In this document: in pieces, positions 17,712 through 25,967 of the stretch
Layout of the letters: each line of letters starts with the position of its first letter
How positions within the stretch are numbered: the first letter of the stretch is position 1
Source: Apopatosoma sp963618495
Lineage (GTDB): Bacteria; Bacillota; Clostridia; Oscillospirales; CAG-272
NCBI GenBank assembly: GCA_963618495.1
Contig: CAVESF010000007.1
Span: forward strand, 1-64,000
Direction: 5' to 3'
Length of the DNA: 64,000 bases
Program-made: the position numbers and the translations under genes
Notes under the pieces: generated by a model
Seen by the model: only the letters and a program-made list of their open reading frames with translations
Told to the model about the DNA's origin: nothing
The model's database searches: none

Positions 17712-17746
17712 ATATCAAACCTCGGTTTTTGCCGTCGTTTCAGCAT

Positions 17747-18907
17747 TTATCTGACATCGGGATTAACATAAGAATATGCCGAGTCCTGTTTGCCATCCTT
17801 TATATATACGCGTGTCACGCGCATGCCGATGCCGCAGACTATATCATAATTTATCGTATCGGCAAGCTTCGCTATATCGTCGACGGCAGTTTCAAGCTCG
17901 CCGTCGCGCCCGATTACCGTAGCAATATCGCCTGTATGTACATCGTCAATTCCGGAGACATCGACTATCATCTGATCCATGCATATCCTGCCGAGTATCG
18001 GCGCATATTTGCCTTTTATTAAAACGCCGCCGCGGTTTGAAAGGGAAATCGGCAGTCCGTCGGCATAACCGATGCAGAGCGTTGCCGTTTTCATGCGGCG
18101 CGGAGCGATGAATGTATGACCGTAGCTTACGCCTTCGCCCGCTTCAAGCGTCTTTACCTGCGCCACTCTTGTCCGAAGCGAAAGCGTCGGGATAAGGTCG
18201 GCATGGAGATTTTCGGCGGGGAGAAGCCCATGCATTATCAGTCCCAGCTTGTAGAGATCACCCCATCTGCCGAAGCCGAGAAGTGCCGCGCTGTTGTCAA
18301 AGCATTTGCGCTCGATATGTGCGCCATGCTGTTCAAGCACGCGGATAAAGGTCTCAAAAACCTTTTTCTGTCTGCCTGTCACGGGAGAGGATACGATATC
18401 GGCGCAGGCGGGATGCGAAAAGATACAGTGCGTATCAAGCGCATCATATGAACATATTTTCAGCGCCTCGCAAAGCCCCGCTTCGTCGCAGGAGAGTCCG
18501 AGCCGCGACATTCCCGTGTCAACGGCAAGAAATATCTCGGCGCGCTTGCCTTGTGCCCTTGCGGCATTGTTTATCTTTTTTGCCGTGTCGGCAGAAAATA
18601 CCGTCATTGAAATATCGTCTTTGACAGCTCCCGGGATACAGCTCTCGACAATGGCTCCGAGTATGACAATGCGCCCCGAAATGCCCGCGCGGCGAAGACC
18701 TACAGCTTCATCATAGCATGACACGGCATAGCCCTGAACAGCATCTCCGAGGTATCGGCAAAGTTGTGCATCGCCATGCCCGTAGGCATTTGCCTTGACT
18801 ACGGCGATAAGCTCTGCCTCATCTCCGATGGCAGAGCGTATATTCCTTATATTACGTAAAAGAGCGTCGATATCTATCTCCGCCCATGCGCGAAAACCCG
18901 TATCCAA
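17747..18907 (-). CDS. alr: Alanine racemase
   Basis: A 386-aa PLP enzyme interconverting L- and D-alanine for peptidoglycan. The PLP lysine lies in VVKANAYGHG (about 37-46), the catalytic Tyr in GVSYGHTFIAP (about 266), with CMDQMIVDVS in the C-terminal barrel. The start is TTG 18907, 6 nt after GGAGGC; no ATG is in frame near it. In spore formers a racemase may also control alanine-triggered germination, but the position next to a PHP gene gives no evidence for that. Confidence 0.94.
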   Translation of the reverse strand: MDTGFRAWAEIDIDALLRNIRNIRSAIGDEAELIAVVKANAYGHGDAQLCRYLGDAVQGYAVSCYDEAVGLRRAGISGRIVILGAIVESCIPGAVKDDISMTVFSADTAKKINNAARAQGKRAEIFLAVDTGMSRLGLSCDEAGLCEALKICSYDALDTHCIFSHPACADIVSSPVTGRQKKVFETFIRVLEQHGAHIERKCFDNSAALLGFGRWGDLYKLGLIMHGLLPAENLHADLIPTLSLRTRVAQVKTLEAGEGVSYGHTFIAPRRMKTATLCIGYADGLPISLSNRGGVLIKGKYAPILGRICMDQMIVDVSGIDDVHTGDIATVIGRDGELETAVDDIAKLADTINYDIVCGIGMRVTRVYIKDGKQDSAYSYVNPDVR

Positions 18908-18998
18908 TGCAAAGCCTCCGAAAATTTATCTCTTTTATATTTTATCCTTTTTATCTGCTTTTGTCAATGTTTTGCGAGGTAAAAGAAAATTTTCTTTT

Positions 18999-19028
18999 CC
19001 GATGCTTTTCGGTGATGAAAAGCATCGG
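18999..19028. repeat. Dispersed hairpin family, copy at 19.0 kb
   Basis: A perfect 12-bp stem CCGATGCTTTTC / GAAAAGCATCGG with a GGTGAT loop. Compared with the copy at 22730-22755 the outer pairs differ on both arms, so pairing is kept. A fragment of the 47-bp repeat lies 40 bp downstream (19066-19097). Confidence 0.8.
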
Positions 19029-19065
19029 AAGTCATATAAGATGGCTTTTTTCTCTCTATATATCA

Positions 19066-19097
19066 CGTCCCATGCTTCGGCAACGCCGACACACGCA
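19066..19097 (+). repeat. Fragment of the 47-bp palindromic repeat
   Basis: CGTCCCATGCTTCGGCAACG then CCGACACACGCA resembles the arm of the unit at 141-166, with several changes, and sits in the 3' region of the MATE gene. Confidence 0.5.
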
Positions 19098-19112
19098 TTT
19101 TCTGCTTTACTT

Positions 19113-20528
19113 TTATGCGATGGCTTTCACTTTGAACGATGCCTCATTTAAGCGGCGGTATGTTTTGATAATTATTATCGCCGACATCACCGCCGTCAGA
19201 ATATCGGATACGGGCATCGAATAAAGCACGCCGTCAAGCCCGAAGAAGCACGGCAGAAGCAAGGCAAATCCCACGCCGAATACGATTTCGCGCACCATTG
19301 AAAGCATAGTGGATTCCGCGGCTTTTCCCATCGCCTGAAGAAAGATGAAAGTTGCCTTGTTGACGCAGGCGAATATCATCATGCAGAGATAAATGCGAAA
19401 GGCTCTTATCGCAAATTCCGTATAATATACGCTTTCGTTCTTTGCGCCGAAAATGCCGATGAGCGAATGCGGGAAAAATTCCACTATTATCAGCGCCGCG
19501 GCGCCGAGCACCGCCTCAGAGACAAGAAGCAAAGAAAACAGCTTTTTCACGCGTGCGGGCTTTTTTGCGCCCATATTGAAGCCGACTATCGGAATGCATC
19601 CTGCCGCCATTCCTATCGCGACGGAAATCACTATCTGAAAGAATTTCATCACTATTCCGACGACAGCCATGGGTATCTGCGCATATTGCTCCGCTCCGAA
19701 AACAGGGTCGAGCGCACCGTATCTGCGCAGCATATTGTTGATAGCCGCCATGGCGGCAACGAGTGAAATCTGCGCGAGAAAACTGCAAAGCCCGAGTGAA
19801 ATTATTCTCCTTGCGGTCTTGTCATCCGGCTTGAACGAGGGCTTGTCTATCCGAATGCTTTTTGTATGGAAAAGATACCATACGGCAAGTGCGGCGGTCA
19901 GCACCTGACCGATGACCGTGGCAACCGCCGCGCCCATCATGCCCCATTTGAAAACAAAAATGAAAATCGGATCGAGTATGACATTGGCAACGGCGCCCGC
20001 GAGCGTCGATATCATGGCAAATTTCGGACTTCCGTCGGCGCGGATGACAGGATTCATTGCCTGCCCGAACATGTAAAAGGGAATCCCGAGAGTTATGTAG
20101 AAGAAATATTCTTTTGACAAATCAAATGTCTGCGTGTTGACCCCGCCGCCGAAAACGGTAATGAGCGCGTCATCGAAAATAAGATAAAGTGCAGTGAGAA
20201 TAACGCCTGCTGAAACGGTCAGAACTATTGCGTTGCCGATGGAACGCCCGGCTTCTTTTCTTTTTCCCTCGCCGAGAAGCCCGCTGACCATAGCGCAGCA
20301 ACCGTCGCCGAAGCATACGGCGATGCCGAGCGCGATGACCGTCAGCGGAAAGACAGCGGTATTTGCGGCATTGCCGTATGAGCCTAGATAGCTGGCATTC
20401 GCGATGAATATCTGGTCTACTATATTGTAGAGTGCACCCACAAGCAGGGAAATGACGCACGGCACCGCATATTTGCGCATGAGTCTGCCCACGCTTTCGG
20501 CGGCAAGAAAATCCTGTGATTTTTCCAT
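19113..20528 (-). CDS. MATE-family efflux transporter
   Basis: A 471-aa inner-membrane protein with about 12 helices in two homologous bundles (MatE 1 about 15-175, MatE 2 about 240-400). Early motif PCVISLLVGALYNIVDQIFI (24-43) is typical. The family exports cationic drugs or metabolites using Na+ or H+ gradients. GGAGGTAATCTTTT precedes the start. No repressor gene is adjacent. Substrate unknown. Confidence 0.92.
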   Translation of the reverse strand: MEKSQDFLAAESVGRLMRKYAVPCVISLLVGALYNIVDQIFIANASYLGSYGNAANTAVFPLTVIALGIAVCFGDGCCAMVSGLLGEGKRKEAGRSIGNAIVLTVSAGVILTALYLIFDDALITVFGGGVNTQTFDLSKEYFFYITLGIPFYMFGQAMNPVIRADGSPKFAMISTLAGAVANVILDPIFIFVFKWGMMGAAVATVIGQVLTAALAVWYLFHTKSIRIDKPSFKPDDKTARRIISLGLCSFLAQISLVAAMAAINNMLRRYGALDPVFGAEQYAQIPMAVVGIVMKFFQIVISVAIGMAAGCIPIVGFNMGAKKPARVKKLFSLLLVSEAVLGAAALIIVEFFPHSLIGIFGAKNESVYYTEFAIRAFRIYLCMMIFACVNKATFIFLQAMGKAAESTMLSMVREIVFGVGFALLLPCFFGLDGVLYSMPVSDILTAVMSAIIIIKTYRRLNEASFKVKAIA

Positions 20529-20555
20529 AAAAGATTACCTCCGTATAAATAAAAT

Positions 20556-20596
20556 AAAAAATGCGCAGGTCCGACAGTCCGGACTTACGCATTTTT
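20556..20596. terminator. Terminator-like hairpin upstream of MATE
   Basis: AAAAATGCG ... CGCATTTTT with an inner TCCG/CGGA stem, flanked by A and T runs. It lies in the probable 5' leader of the MATE gene, 28 bp before its start, so it could attenuate that gene or be a second terminator of the LamG gene. Confidence 0.55.
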
Positions 20597-20719
20597 GCTG
20601 CTCAACTTATTTTATTATAACGCTTTCCACAGAAAAAATCAAAGGGAATATTCAACAAAAATCACATTTTATTTTCTCGTCCGTATCCGTACAATATCAC
20701 AAAAAGCCGGCGAAACGGA

Positions 20720-20753
20720 AAATCCGTTCTCCGGTTTCCCGAAGAACGGATTT
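20720..20753 (-). terminator. Terminator of LamG lipoprotein gene
   Basis: AAATCCGTTCT / AGAACGGATTT stem (loop 12 nt) 18 bp after the stop; the minus strand ends in a short U-tract. Confidence 0.7.
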
Positions 20754-20770
20754 CTATTTTGCGAAAAGTC

Positions 20771-21748
20771 TTATTTCAGACTGTCGACGGCTATGCCGTA
20801 AACAGTTGCAACATCTTCTGCGGAAAGCGCTTTCGCATAGATTTTAGCATCTGCCATTGTCATGCCGGATGTCTGGAAATCGCCGCCTTTGAGTAGCGAA
20901 TTTATATCTGCTCCGAGGCAGAAATAATTGAAAGTTTTGTCTTCGCCGCAAACGAAATTGGACGCGATGGAAACCTTCTGCGCAAGCTCACCGTTTATAT
21001 AGATGAGGCAGAGCTTGTTTTCCATATCGTATACGCCGACAACATGAACAAGCTCGGATGTAGAAGAGGGCTTCCTCGCATATGCGCCGTTGTTATATTT
21101 GTTGCCGCCGCCTGTGATGAAGTAAGGCTTGCCTGTCTTATCCTCGGCGAGACCCCAGCCGCCGTTCTGCGTGCCGCAGACGATGCCCTGAACACTGCCT
21201 TTTGTGGACATAACGTAGAAAGCTTCAACAGTAAAGCCGGATTCAGCCCATGCTTTCATTTCGGAAGATGTGGCAATCTTGTCGAATTTGCCGATGACAT
21301 ATTTGCCATTGGAAGCGGAAAGCGCGTCGATTTCATATGTATCGCCGCCGAATGTAACGCTTGCCTTGCCGACTTTGGCACCCTCGTTTGTAAAGGAAGC
21401 ATTGCCCTTTGCATCGGTAATTTTGCCGTCCGCAAAGTCGATATCAACATAAGCCTCGGGACCTGTTACGACAACTACAGGAGGCTCCTCTGTCGTTGTT
21501 TCGGTTGTGGTGACTTCAGTCATCGTCTCTTCCGTTGTTGCTTCGGTAGTGGTTGTTGCCTCTGTCGTGGCAACGGTTGTTTCGGTAGTCACGGTCGTTA
21601 CGGTTGTCACGGTCGTTTCAGTCGCTTTTTCCGTCGTTGTGGTCGCTTCTGTTGTGGAAGCTGTGGTGGGTGTGTCCTTTTCACCGCAAGCCGCAAAAAC
21701 AGCAACGAGCATTGTGAGCGCAAGGACAAGTGCCAATAATTTCTTCAT
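20771..21748 (-). CDS. LamG-like (concanavalin-fold) surface lipoprotein
   Basis: A 325-aa lipoprotein: signal peptide and lipobox VFAAC (Cys21), Thr/Glu/Val stalk (28-90), then a LamG/jelly-roll domain (95-318) with FTVEAFYVMS, GGWGLAEDKTGKPYFITGGG, HVVGVYD, CLIYINGE and a C-terminal ALSAEDVATVYG typical of LamG repeats in which the next strand starts after a 'kaLs.eev' motif. Such modules bind glycans or other surface ligands. The stalk resembles the three paralogous lipoproteins here although the globular domain differs. Start 21748 follows GGGAGGAAAAC; the longer frame to 21838 is untranslated leader. Confidence 0.85.
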   Translation of the reverse strand: MKKLLALVLALTMLVAVFAACGEKDTPTTASTTEATTTTEKATETTVTTVTTVTTETTVATTEATTTTEATTEETMTEVTTTETTTEEPPVVVVTGPEAYVDIDFADGKITDAKGNASFTNEGAKVGKASVTFGGDTYEIDALSASNGKYVIGKFDKIATSSEMKAWAESGFTVEAFYVMSTKGSVQGIVCGTQNGGWGLAEDKTGKPYFITGGGNKYNNGAYARKPSSTSELVHVVGVYDMENKLCLIYINGELAQKVSIASNFVCGEDKTFNYFCLGADINSLLKGGDFQTSGMTMADAKIYAKALSAEDVATVYGIAVDSLK

Positions 21749-21955
21749 TAAGTTTTCCTCCCGTATTTTGTTGTGTTTATCAGACAAAATGCAAATTTTC
21801 AGAGGGCATATTCCCGTCAATATAAATAAAATCCGCATTTTCTATCTCTAAAATATCACGGCGTGGCGAGATTATCAACCTACTTTTGTGGGCATGACGT
21901 GCAACCTGCGGTAGCATACGTCTTACTTTTTGCAAATTCGCCGTATTTTCCTGCC

Positions 21956-21978
21956 AAAAAGGCACCTGTTTGGTGCCT
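21956..21978 (-). terminator. Terminator of the holin remnant pair
   Basis: AGGCACC / GGTGCCT 7-bp stem, 5-nt loop, U5 on the minus strand, 37 bp beyond the stop at 22015. Confidence 0.85.
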
Positions 21979-22014
21979 GATTGTGAGCTTTGCACAAAAT
22001 CAGGGCGCTATTTT

Positions 22015-22326
22015 CTATGAGCGTTTTTGCTCATCCGCGAGTGCGGATTTCATTTTTGCGACAGCGCTTTCTATCATCGCGCTTATTTCCTTTTCGGGGA
22101 AAAGCGAACGCAGAAAAGCGGGCAGTTTCGCATAGAAAGAGGAAAAGACCTCGGCAAATTTTATTTTGCCTGTGCCTGCGCCGAAGCGTTTTTCCGCTTC
22201 ACATACGAGTATGTATATTATGCGGCGGGCGTAGTTTTTATATCCTGCGACAAAAAGGACGAGCGCCGCAATCAGTGCCGCCGCAATGCCGCATATCGTA
22301 ACGATATTGTCTATGAGAAAATCCGT
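22015..22326 (-). CDS. Phage holin, LLH family, with ACG in start position
   Basis: A 103-aa reading frame: one N-terminal membrane helix (about 8-28), then a cytoplasmic part with ARRIIYILVCEAEKRFG, GTGKIKFAEVF and FPEKEISAMIESAVAKMK, the pattern of LLH-type phage holins, which form membrane lesions that release endolysin. A perfect GGAGGTGATAAT precedes codon ACG (22326-22324), exactly where ATG is expected; the longer upstream frame to 22392 is Arg-rich and overlaps the previous gene's end, so is unlikely. No endolysin or other phage gene is nearby. Either weak ACG initiation or a silenced, domesticated gene. Confidence 0.65.
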   Translation of the reverse strand, partial: TDFLIDNIVTICGIAAALIAALVLFVAGYKNYARRIIYILVCEAEKRFGAGTGKIKFAEVFSSFYAKLPAFLRSLFPEKEISAMIESAVAKMKSALADEQKRS

Positions 22327-22340
22327 ATTATCACCTCCTG

Positions 22341-22634
22341 TTATATCATATTCAGTACGGCGGTGACGGCGCCGCCTATGAGCGCGCCGCAAACGGCTGT
22401 TATTATGGCGGTAATTATACTGCCGAGCCGTTTCTGCGGGCGGTTTTCTATCTCCGAAAGCTTTGCGTCGTGGATGGAAAGCTGTTTATTCATGAATTCC
22501 ATCTGCGCGACCATTTTTGCTATGTTTTCGTTTTGTTTGTGTATTTCACACGCGATTTCCTCGAGCTTCTCGATGCGATGAGAATTGCTTTTCGCGCGTG
22601 CGCCTATTTCTGCAATGAGCCGTTCATTTGATAT
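22341..22634 (-). CDS. XhlA-like phage lysis accessory protein with ATA in start position
   Basis: A 97-aa frame: coiled-coil-prone region (SNSHRIEKLEEIACEI, 15-65), Pro-Gln-Lys hinge, then one membrane segment (70-95, GSIITAIITAVCGALIGGAV) as in haemolysin XhlA-type holin partners. GGAGGTGATAAC is followed at the same spacing as in the next gene by ATA (22634-22632); ATG, GTG or TTG are missing between ribosome site and frame. The ATG at 22626 is out of frame and stops at once. The stop is 14 nt before the holin start. The frame is intact, so loss is recent or initiation at ATA is used. infC in this window also starts at ATA. Confidence 0.6.
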   Translation of the reverse strand: MSNERLIAEIGARAKSNSHRIEKLEEIACEIHKQNENIAKMVAQMEFMNKQLSIHDAKLSEIENRPQKRLGSIITAIITAVCGALIGGAVTAVLNMI

Positions 22635-22729
22635 GTTATCACCTCCGTTTCGGTAATGTAATTTAATGTATGCGGACTTGCGCCTGTATACATTCGGTTT
22701 GTCGAAAATGGGAAACGCTTTCTATTTCT

Positions 22730-23246
22730 CGCGCTTTTCACTGACGAAAAGCGCGGCAAAAGTCATTTAAGAGGGTTTTCCTCCCTCTTAAAAATCTCCT
22801 ACCGCGTGCACGAGTTAGTCGCAAGAAGTAGTGCGTGGCGAGTGCGTGCGGCAAATGGCAGAGCAAAAGTCGAAAATTTTGCGCTCTCCGCGACTTCAAC
22901 TATACCACGCGTGCGAACATAGCGCACGAAAAAGCCGAGCAGATTCGTGCACGCATTGTCTGCACGCCCGCATAATAGGGTTGGCGGGCGTGGGTCTGAT
23001 ACCTGCGCTGACGGGATTATCAAAATAAGCCCTCATCTCGCTATGTTCGCACCCGGACCCGCACCCAAATTTGAACCGCGAGGTTTGCCATAGCCTGACA
23101 TGGCACAGCAGTGAATCCGAGTCGGCGCTTAAGCGTTTCGAACCTGTAGCCGTGGTTAAGCTATAGTGGGACGGTCGGGGCACTTTGTTCGTACTGGTCG
23201 CCGCGAGGCATGACTTTTGCCGCGCTTTTTGTCAGTAAAAAGCGCG
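22730..23246. repeat. Non-coding composite element with inverted hairpin ends
   Basis: The left end is hairpin CGCGCTTTTC/GAAAAGCGCG with loop ACTGAC (22730-22755); the right end is the inverted CGCGCTTTTT/AAAAAGCGCG with loop GTCAGT (23221-23246). GCAAAAGTCAT directly inside the left end is mirrored by ATGACTTTTGC inside the right end. A second hairpin, TTTAAGAGGG/CCCTCTTAAA, lies at 22766-22792. The body 22803-23010 matches 30113-30375, including GTGCACGAGTTAGTCGC and GCCGAGCAGATTCGTGCACG. 23028-23140 is the inverse of 3906-4030. No long plausible protein is encoded. Confidence 0.8.
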
Positions 23247-23492
23247 ATAAATGAAAGTTTTTTTATGTTTCTTTCTCACTGCCGAGAAAGCAAAATTATT
23301 TTCAGCAAATCGAATATACACAGGTGTTGCTTTTATTGCATTCTGCCATGAAGCAAAAATGCTTGCTTGCAAGCTTTCTGCTATATTATACCACAAAATC
23401 GTCAAAAAGTCAAACATTTGTTCGCCTCATCCTGAAAAAATATTGAATATTGCGGAAATACGGACAAGCACACCGACAAATAATCGGGGAAA

Positions 23493-23530
23493 ATGAAAAA
23501 TCCGCAACAAATGCTTTGCGGATTTTTCAT
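23493..23530. terminator. Bidirectional terminator
   Basis: ATGAAAAATCCGCAA pairs with TTGCGGATTTTTCAT (15 bp, 8-nt loop). It serves the minus-strand gene ending at 23594. The stretch 23247-23492 holds no supported gene. Confidence 0.75.
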
Positions 23531-23593
23531 AAAATAAATGTGGGGAAGAAGTCAAAGGACAATGTCTTTTACTTAAAGTGGATGCATATTGTA

Positions 23594-24016
23594 TCACAGC
23601 ACAAGCCGGATTATATTAGCGATGATAAAAGCAATACTGATTATAAAGCTCATGACGGAAACGACAAGTCCTATCAGATTTGCCGTGGAGTTTTCTTTGC
23701 TGAAAATAATCACAGACCCGATGCCGTAGATAATCGAAGTCAGCGCGATTGCCGTGCGGATTATTGCCGCAATCATAAAATAGCAGGCTGCGGGATAGTC
23801 CAAATACTGTAACAGCGAGACGACGGCAACCTTGAAAATTGCTTCAAAAACAAGCAGAGCTCCGGATGAAAACAGTGCCATCACACCAAGTATCAAGCCT
23901 AAATACACGAAAATGGTCTTTTTTTCAATCACAGGTAATGCTTTACTGCTTTCACCCATTTCTGCCGACATTCCGTTTTTGTTTAATTCAACTTTCATGG
24001 GGAAATTATCATACAT
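23594..24016 (-). CDS. Small membrane protein, four-helix, unknown
   Basis: A 140-aa protein with a hydrophilic N-terminus (1-32) and four membrane segments (about 36-58, 60-75, 78-105, 112-138). The sequence is compatible with DUF4190-like small membrane proteins but the match is weak. Its ATG overlaps the last 8 nt of the TM2/zinc-ribbon gene, so translation is coupled; ATG 23998 is an alternative, and neither has a good ribosome site. It is part of a three-gene minus-strand unit with the patatin gene. Confidence 0.65.
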   Translation of the reverse strand: MYDNFPMKVELNKNGMSAEMGESSKALPVIEKKTIFVYLGLILGVMALFSSGALLVFEAIFKVAVVSLLQYLDYPAACYFMIAAIIRTAIALTSIIYGIGSVIIFSKENSTANLIGLVVSVMSFIISIAFIIANIIRLVL

Positions 24017-24398
24017 AGTAATGAGTAGGCTTGAAGAGCAGGGTGAAGAAATCTACTATAACTCCCACTCCGAGAAGACCGAGCGTGAATATATAGAGAA
24101 CACCCATGCCGACCTTTCCTTCATAGAACTTATGACCGCCGACTGCTCCGAAGAAGAGCAATAGAAGCAGGGCTGTCCATTTGTTCTTTTCCTTTCCGAC
24201 CGGAACGGCATTCTGAGACTGCACATTCTGATTCTGATTTTCGATGACTATCTGAGGGGCGGCAGAGGCGGTGTTTTCGACCTGACATCCGCATTTGGGA
24301 CATACGACTGCTTTTTTGGCAATCTTTTCCCCGCATTCTTTGCAAAATTTTGTTTCTGGTGCATTTGCTGTGGTTGCAGTGTTTTGGGTTTCGCTCAT
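24009..24398 (-). CDS. Zinc-ribbon plus TM2-domain membrane protein
   Basis: A 129-aa protein: an N-terminal zinc ribbon with KFCKECGEKI and VVCPKCGCQV (two CxxC pairs), an Asn/Gln-rich linker, then a TM2 domain with two helices joined by GAVGGHKFYEGKVGMG and ending DFFTLL. TM2 proteins sit in the cytoplasmic membrane, with unknown function. GGAGGAAAAAACC favours ATG 24398. The promoter-proximal partner is a patatin-like phospholipase, which suggests a membrane-lipid role for the cluster (inference). Confidence 0.85.
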   Translation of the reverse strand: MSETQNTATTANAPETKFCKECGEKIAKKAVVCPKCGCQVENTASAAPQIVIENQNQNVQSQNAVPVGKEKNKWTALLLLLFFGAVGGHKFYEGKVGMGVLYIFTLGLLGVGVIVDFFTLLFKPTHYYV

Positions 24399-24446
24399 GG
24401 TTTTTTCCTCCAAAGTTTTAATTATTTATATTTCAAAAATGAAATA

Positions 24447-25295
24447 TCATAAAATTTTCCTCTTGGCAAACCGCTTTGTCACCTTGTTGAGATTTGTCAA
24501 TATTATATCGCTTGTGAACCGTCTGCTTTTTGCGGCGCCTGCTTGCTCGTTCATATTTCTGATATTGCGCTCAATTATATCTTTTTCCGAAGAAGAAAAA
24601 ATCGATTTTATTATCCTGCTTGTATAGTCGTAGCCGTATTCAGCCATCTCGTCTACGCGGTTCGGGTCAAAAACCAAGCCGTCCCACCTTTTTTGAAAAG
24701 GGAAGTCATACAGCTTTATTATCTTACTGTCAAACTGTTCATCCTCAAAGATATAATTTCTGAAATCAAAATATATGCAGAATACGAAATCAAGCTCTTT
24801 TTTCAAAACAGGGAAAACAGGAATATTGTCTATTAGAGCACCGTCAAACATTGTCGAGCCGTTTATCTTTACTCCCTTATTGAAAACCGGTATCGCAACG
24901 GCGGCGCAAAGGTAATTCTGAATCTCTTTTTTCGTGAGATTATGCAGCGGGACATACTCAACCTTTTTCCCGGTATAATTCCACACGGTAATATACATTT
25001 GTGGCAGATGAGAATTGTCCTCAAGCACTATCCCTCTTATTTTTTGTATCAGTTCGGTTTTTCCGGAAAGTGGAGGAAAAAAGCTTCCTGACTTTCGGAC
25101 ATCGATATCTTTTAATGCATTGATGAGATATTCATTCTGCCCGGTAACGCCCGCATACGCAGTAAGTGCGCCTATAGATGATGCGCTGATGCATTCTATA
25201 TTTTCTTTGCCGAAAAAATCAAAAATCGCATTCAGACAACCGATTTCATAAAAACCCTTGCTCATTCCTCCGGCAAGCACTACACCGATTTTCAT
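24447..25295 (-). CDS. Patatin-like phospholipase
   Basis: A 282-aa predicted lipid acyl hydrolase with Ser-Asp dyad. The oxyanion-hole motif reads LAGGMSKGFYEIG (7-19). The nucleophile elbow is SASSIGAL (about 36-43), with Ala in place of the first Gly of GxSxG. The Asp lies in MFDGALIDNIP (about 149). There is no signal peptide, so it acts inside the cell on phospholipids. It heads a unit with the TM2 protein and a small membrane protein, divergent from an XRE regulator. No nucleotide cyclase or other defence partner is adjacent, so a CBASS effector is not supported. Confidence 0.85.
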   Translation of the reverse strand: MKIGVVLAGGMSKGFYEIGCLNAIFDFFGKENIECISASSIGALTAYAGVTGQNEYLINALKDIDVRKSGSFFPPLSGKTELIQKIRGIVLEDNSHLPQMYITVWNYTGKKVEYVPLHNLTKKEIQNYLCAAVAIPVFNKGVKINGSTMFDGALIDNIPVFPVLKKELDFVFCIYFDFRNYIFEDEQFDSKIIKLYDFPFQKRWDGLVFDPNRVDEMAEYGYDYTSRIIKSIFSSSEKDIIERNIRNMNEQAGAAKSRRFTSDIILTNLNKVTKRFAKRKIL

Positions 25296-25372
25296 TTTGA
25301 CCTCCGATTTTCACTTTTTCGGCAAAAATTTACTTTACATTTGCATTATATCACATATGTATGCTAAAGTCA

Positions 25373-25384
25373 ACCCATATGGGT
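25373..25384. promoter_or_regulatory. Palindromic operator candidate between patatin and XRE genes
   Basis: ACCCATATGGGT, a perfect 12-bp palindrome in the 149-bp divergent region; GCAT...ATGC (25343-25364) is a looser dyad next to it. It could bind the XRE protein encoded at 25445. Confidence 0.5.
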
Positions 25385-25444
25385 AATTTTTTTTATTACA
25401 AATATAATTATAATAATAATGTAAAAAAAATTGGAGAATTGCGT

Positions 25445-25756
25445 ATGAATGTGTTGAAAAAAATAAACAAGATGAGAATTGATAGAAACTGGTCGGTTTA
25501 TCGCCTGTCTGTTGAATCCGGAATACCGCAATCAACCCTGACAAATATGTTTAACAGAGAGACGCTTCCGTCGATAACGACGCTTGAATGGATATGCAAT
25601 GCCTTCGGAATTACAATGTCTGAATTTTTTCGCGATGACGAGGGCAGTACCCAATCAGTGGAACTGTCGGAAGCCGTTTCCGAATTTGAAAAGCTCTCCG
25701 AAGCCGATAAGCGATTTGTGCTGAAAATGATGTACAGACTGAATGAGCCGAAATGA
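25445..25756 (+). CDS. XRE-family helix-turn-helix regulator
   Basis: A 103-aa protein with a Cro/CI-type HTH at about 5-58 (recognition region GIPQSTLTNMFNRE) and an acidic C-terminal helix pair (67-103). GGAGAATTGCGT places the start at ATG 25445; upstream in-frame codons to 25361 cover AT-rich promoter DNA. Being divergent from the patatin unit with a palindrome between them, it probably controls that unit and itself. This is inference. Confidence 0.85.
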   Translation: MNVLKKINKMRIDRNWSVYRLSVESGIPQSTLTNMFNRETLPSITTLEWICNAFGITMSEFFRDDEGSTQSVELSEAVSEFEKLSEADKRFVLKMMYRLNEPK

Positions 25757-25797
25757 CGCTCTGAAATAATGCTTGAAGGCAGAATTGAATAATTTAA

Positions 25798-25828
25798 AAA
25801 TCTCCCTTGTCTGAAGCATGGGAGATTT
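25798..25828 (+). terminator. Terminator of XRE gene
   Basis: AAATCTCCC / GGGAGATTT 9-bp stem, 13-nt loop, short T-tract. Confidence 0.65.
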
Positions 25829-25872
25829 GCTGCAATATGATAAAAAGTTACAAGTGCTTTTTTACTTTTTTC

Positions 25873-25901
25873 TTGCAAAAAGAATAAAGGCGTGATATAC
25901 T
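25873..25901 (+). promoter_or_regulatory. Promoter of the SPFH/zinc-ribbon/TPM operon
   Basis: TTGCAA (25873-25878), 17-bp spacer, TATACT (25896-25901), 66 bp before the ATG. No SigW-type sequence is evident. Confidence 0.75.
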
Positions 25902-25967
25902 GTAATAAAGTTATATTACAATTATCGCGTGGGCGATGAAATACAAAAATAAAAGGAGATTTTTACT

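Noticed and set aside
22015..22640. Intact prophage
   Set aside because: Only holin and accessory frames remain; no integrase, capsid, tail or endolysin gene and no att sites are visible.
24447..25295. CBASS effector (CapV-type patatin)
   Set aside because: No CD-NTase, Cap2/Cap3 or other defence gene is adjacent.
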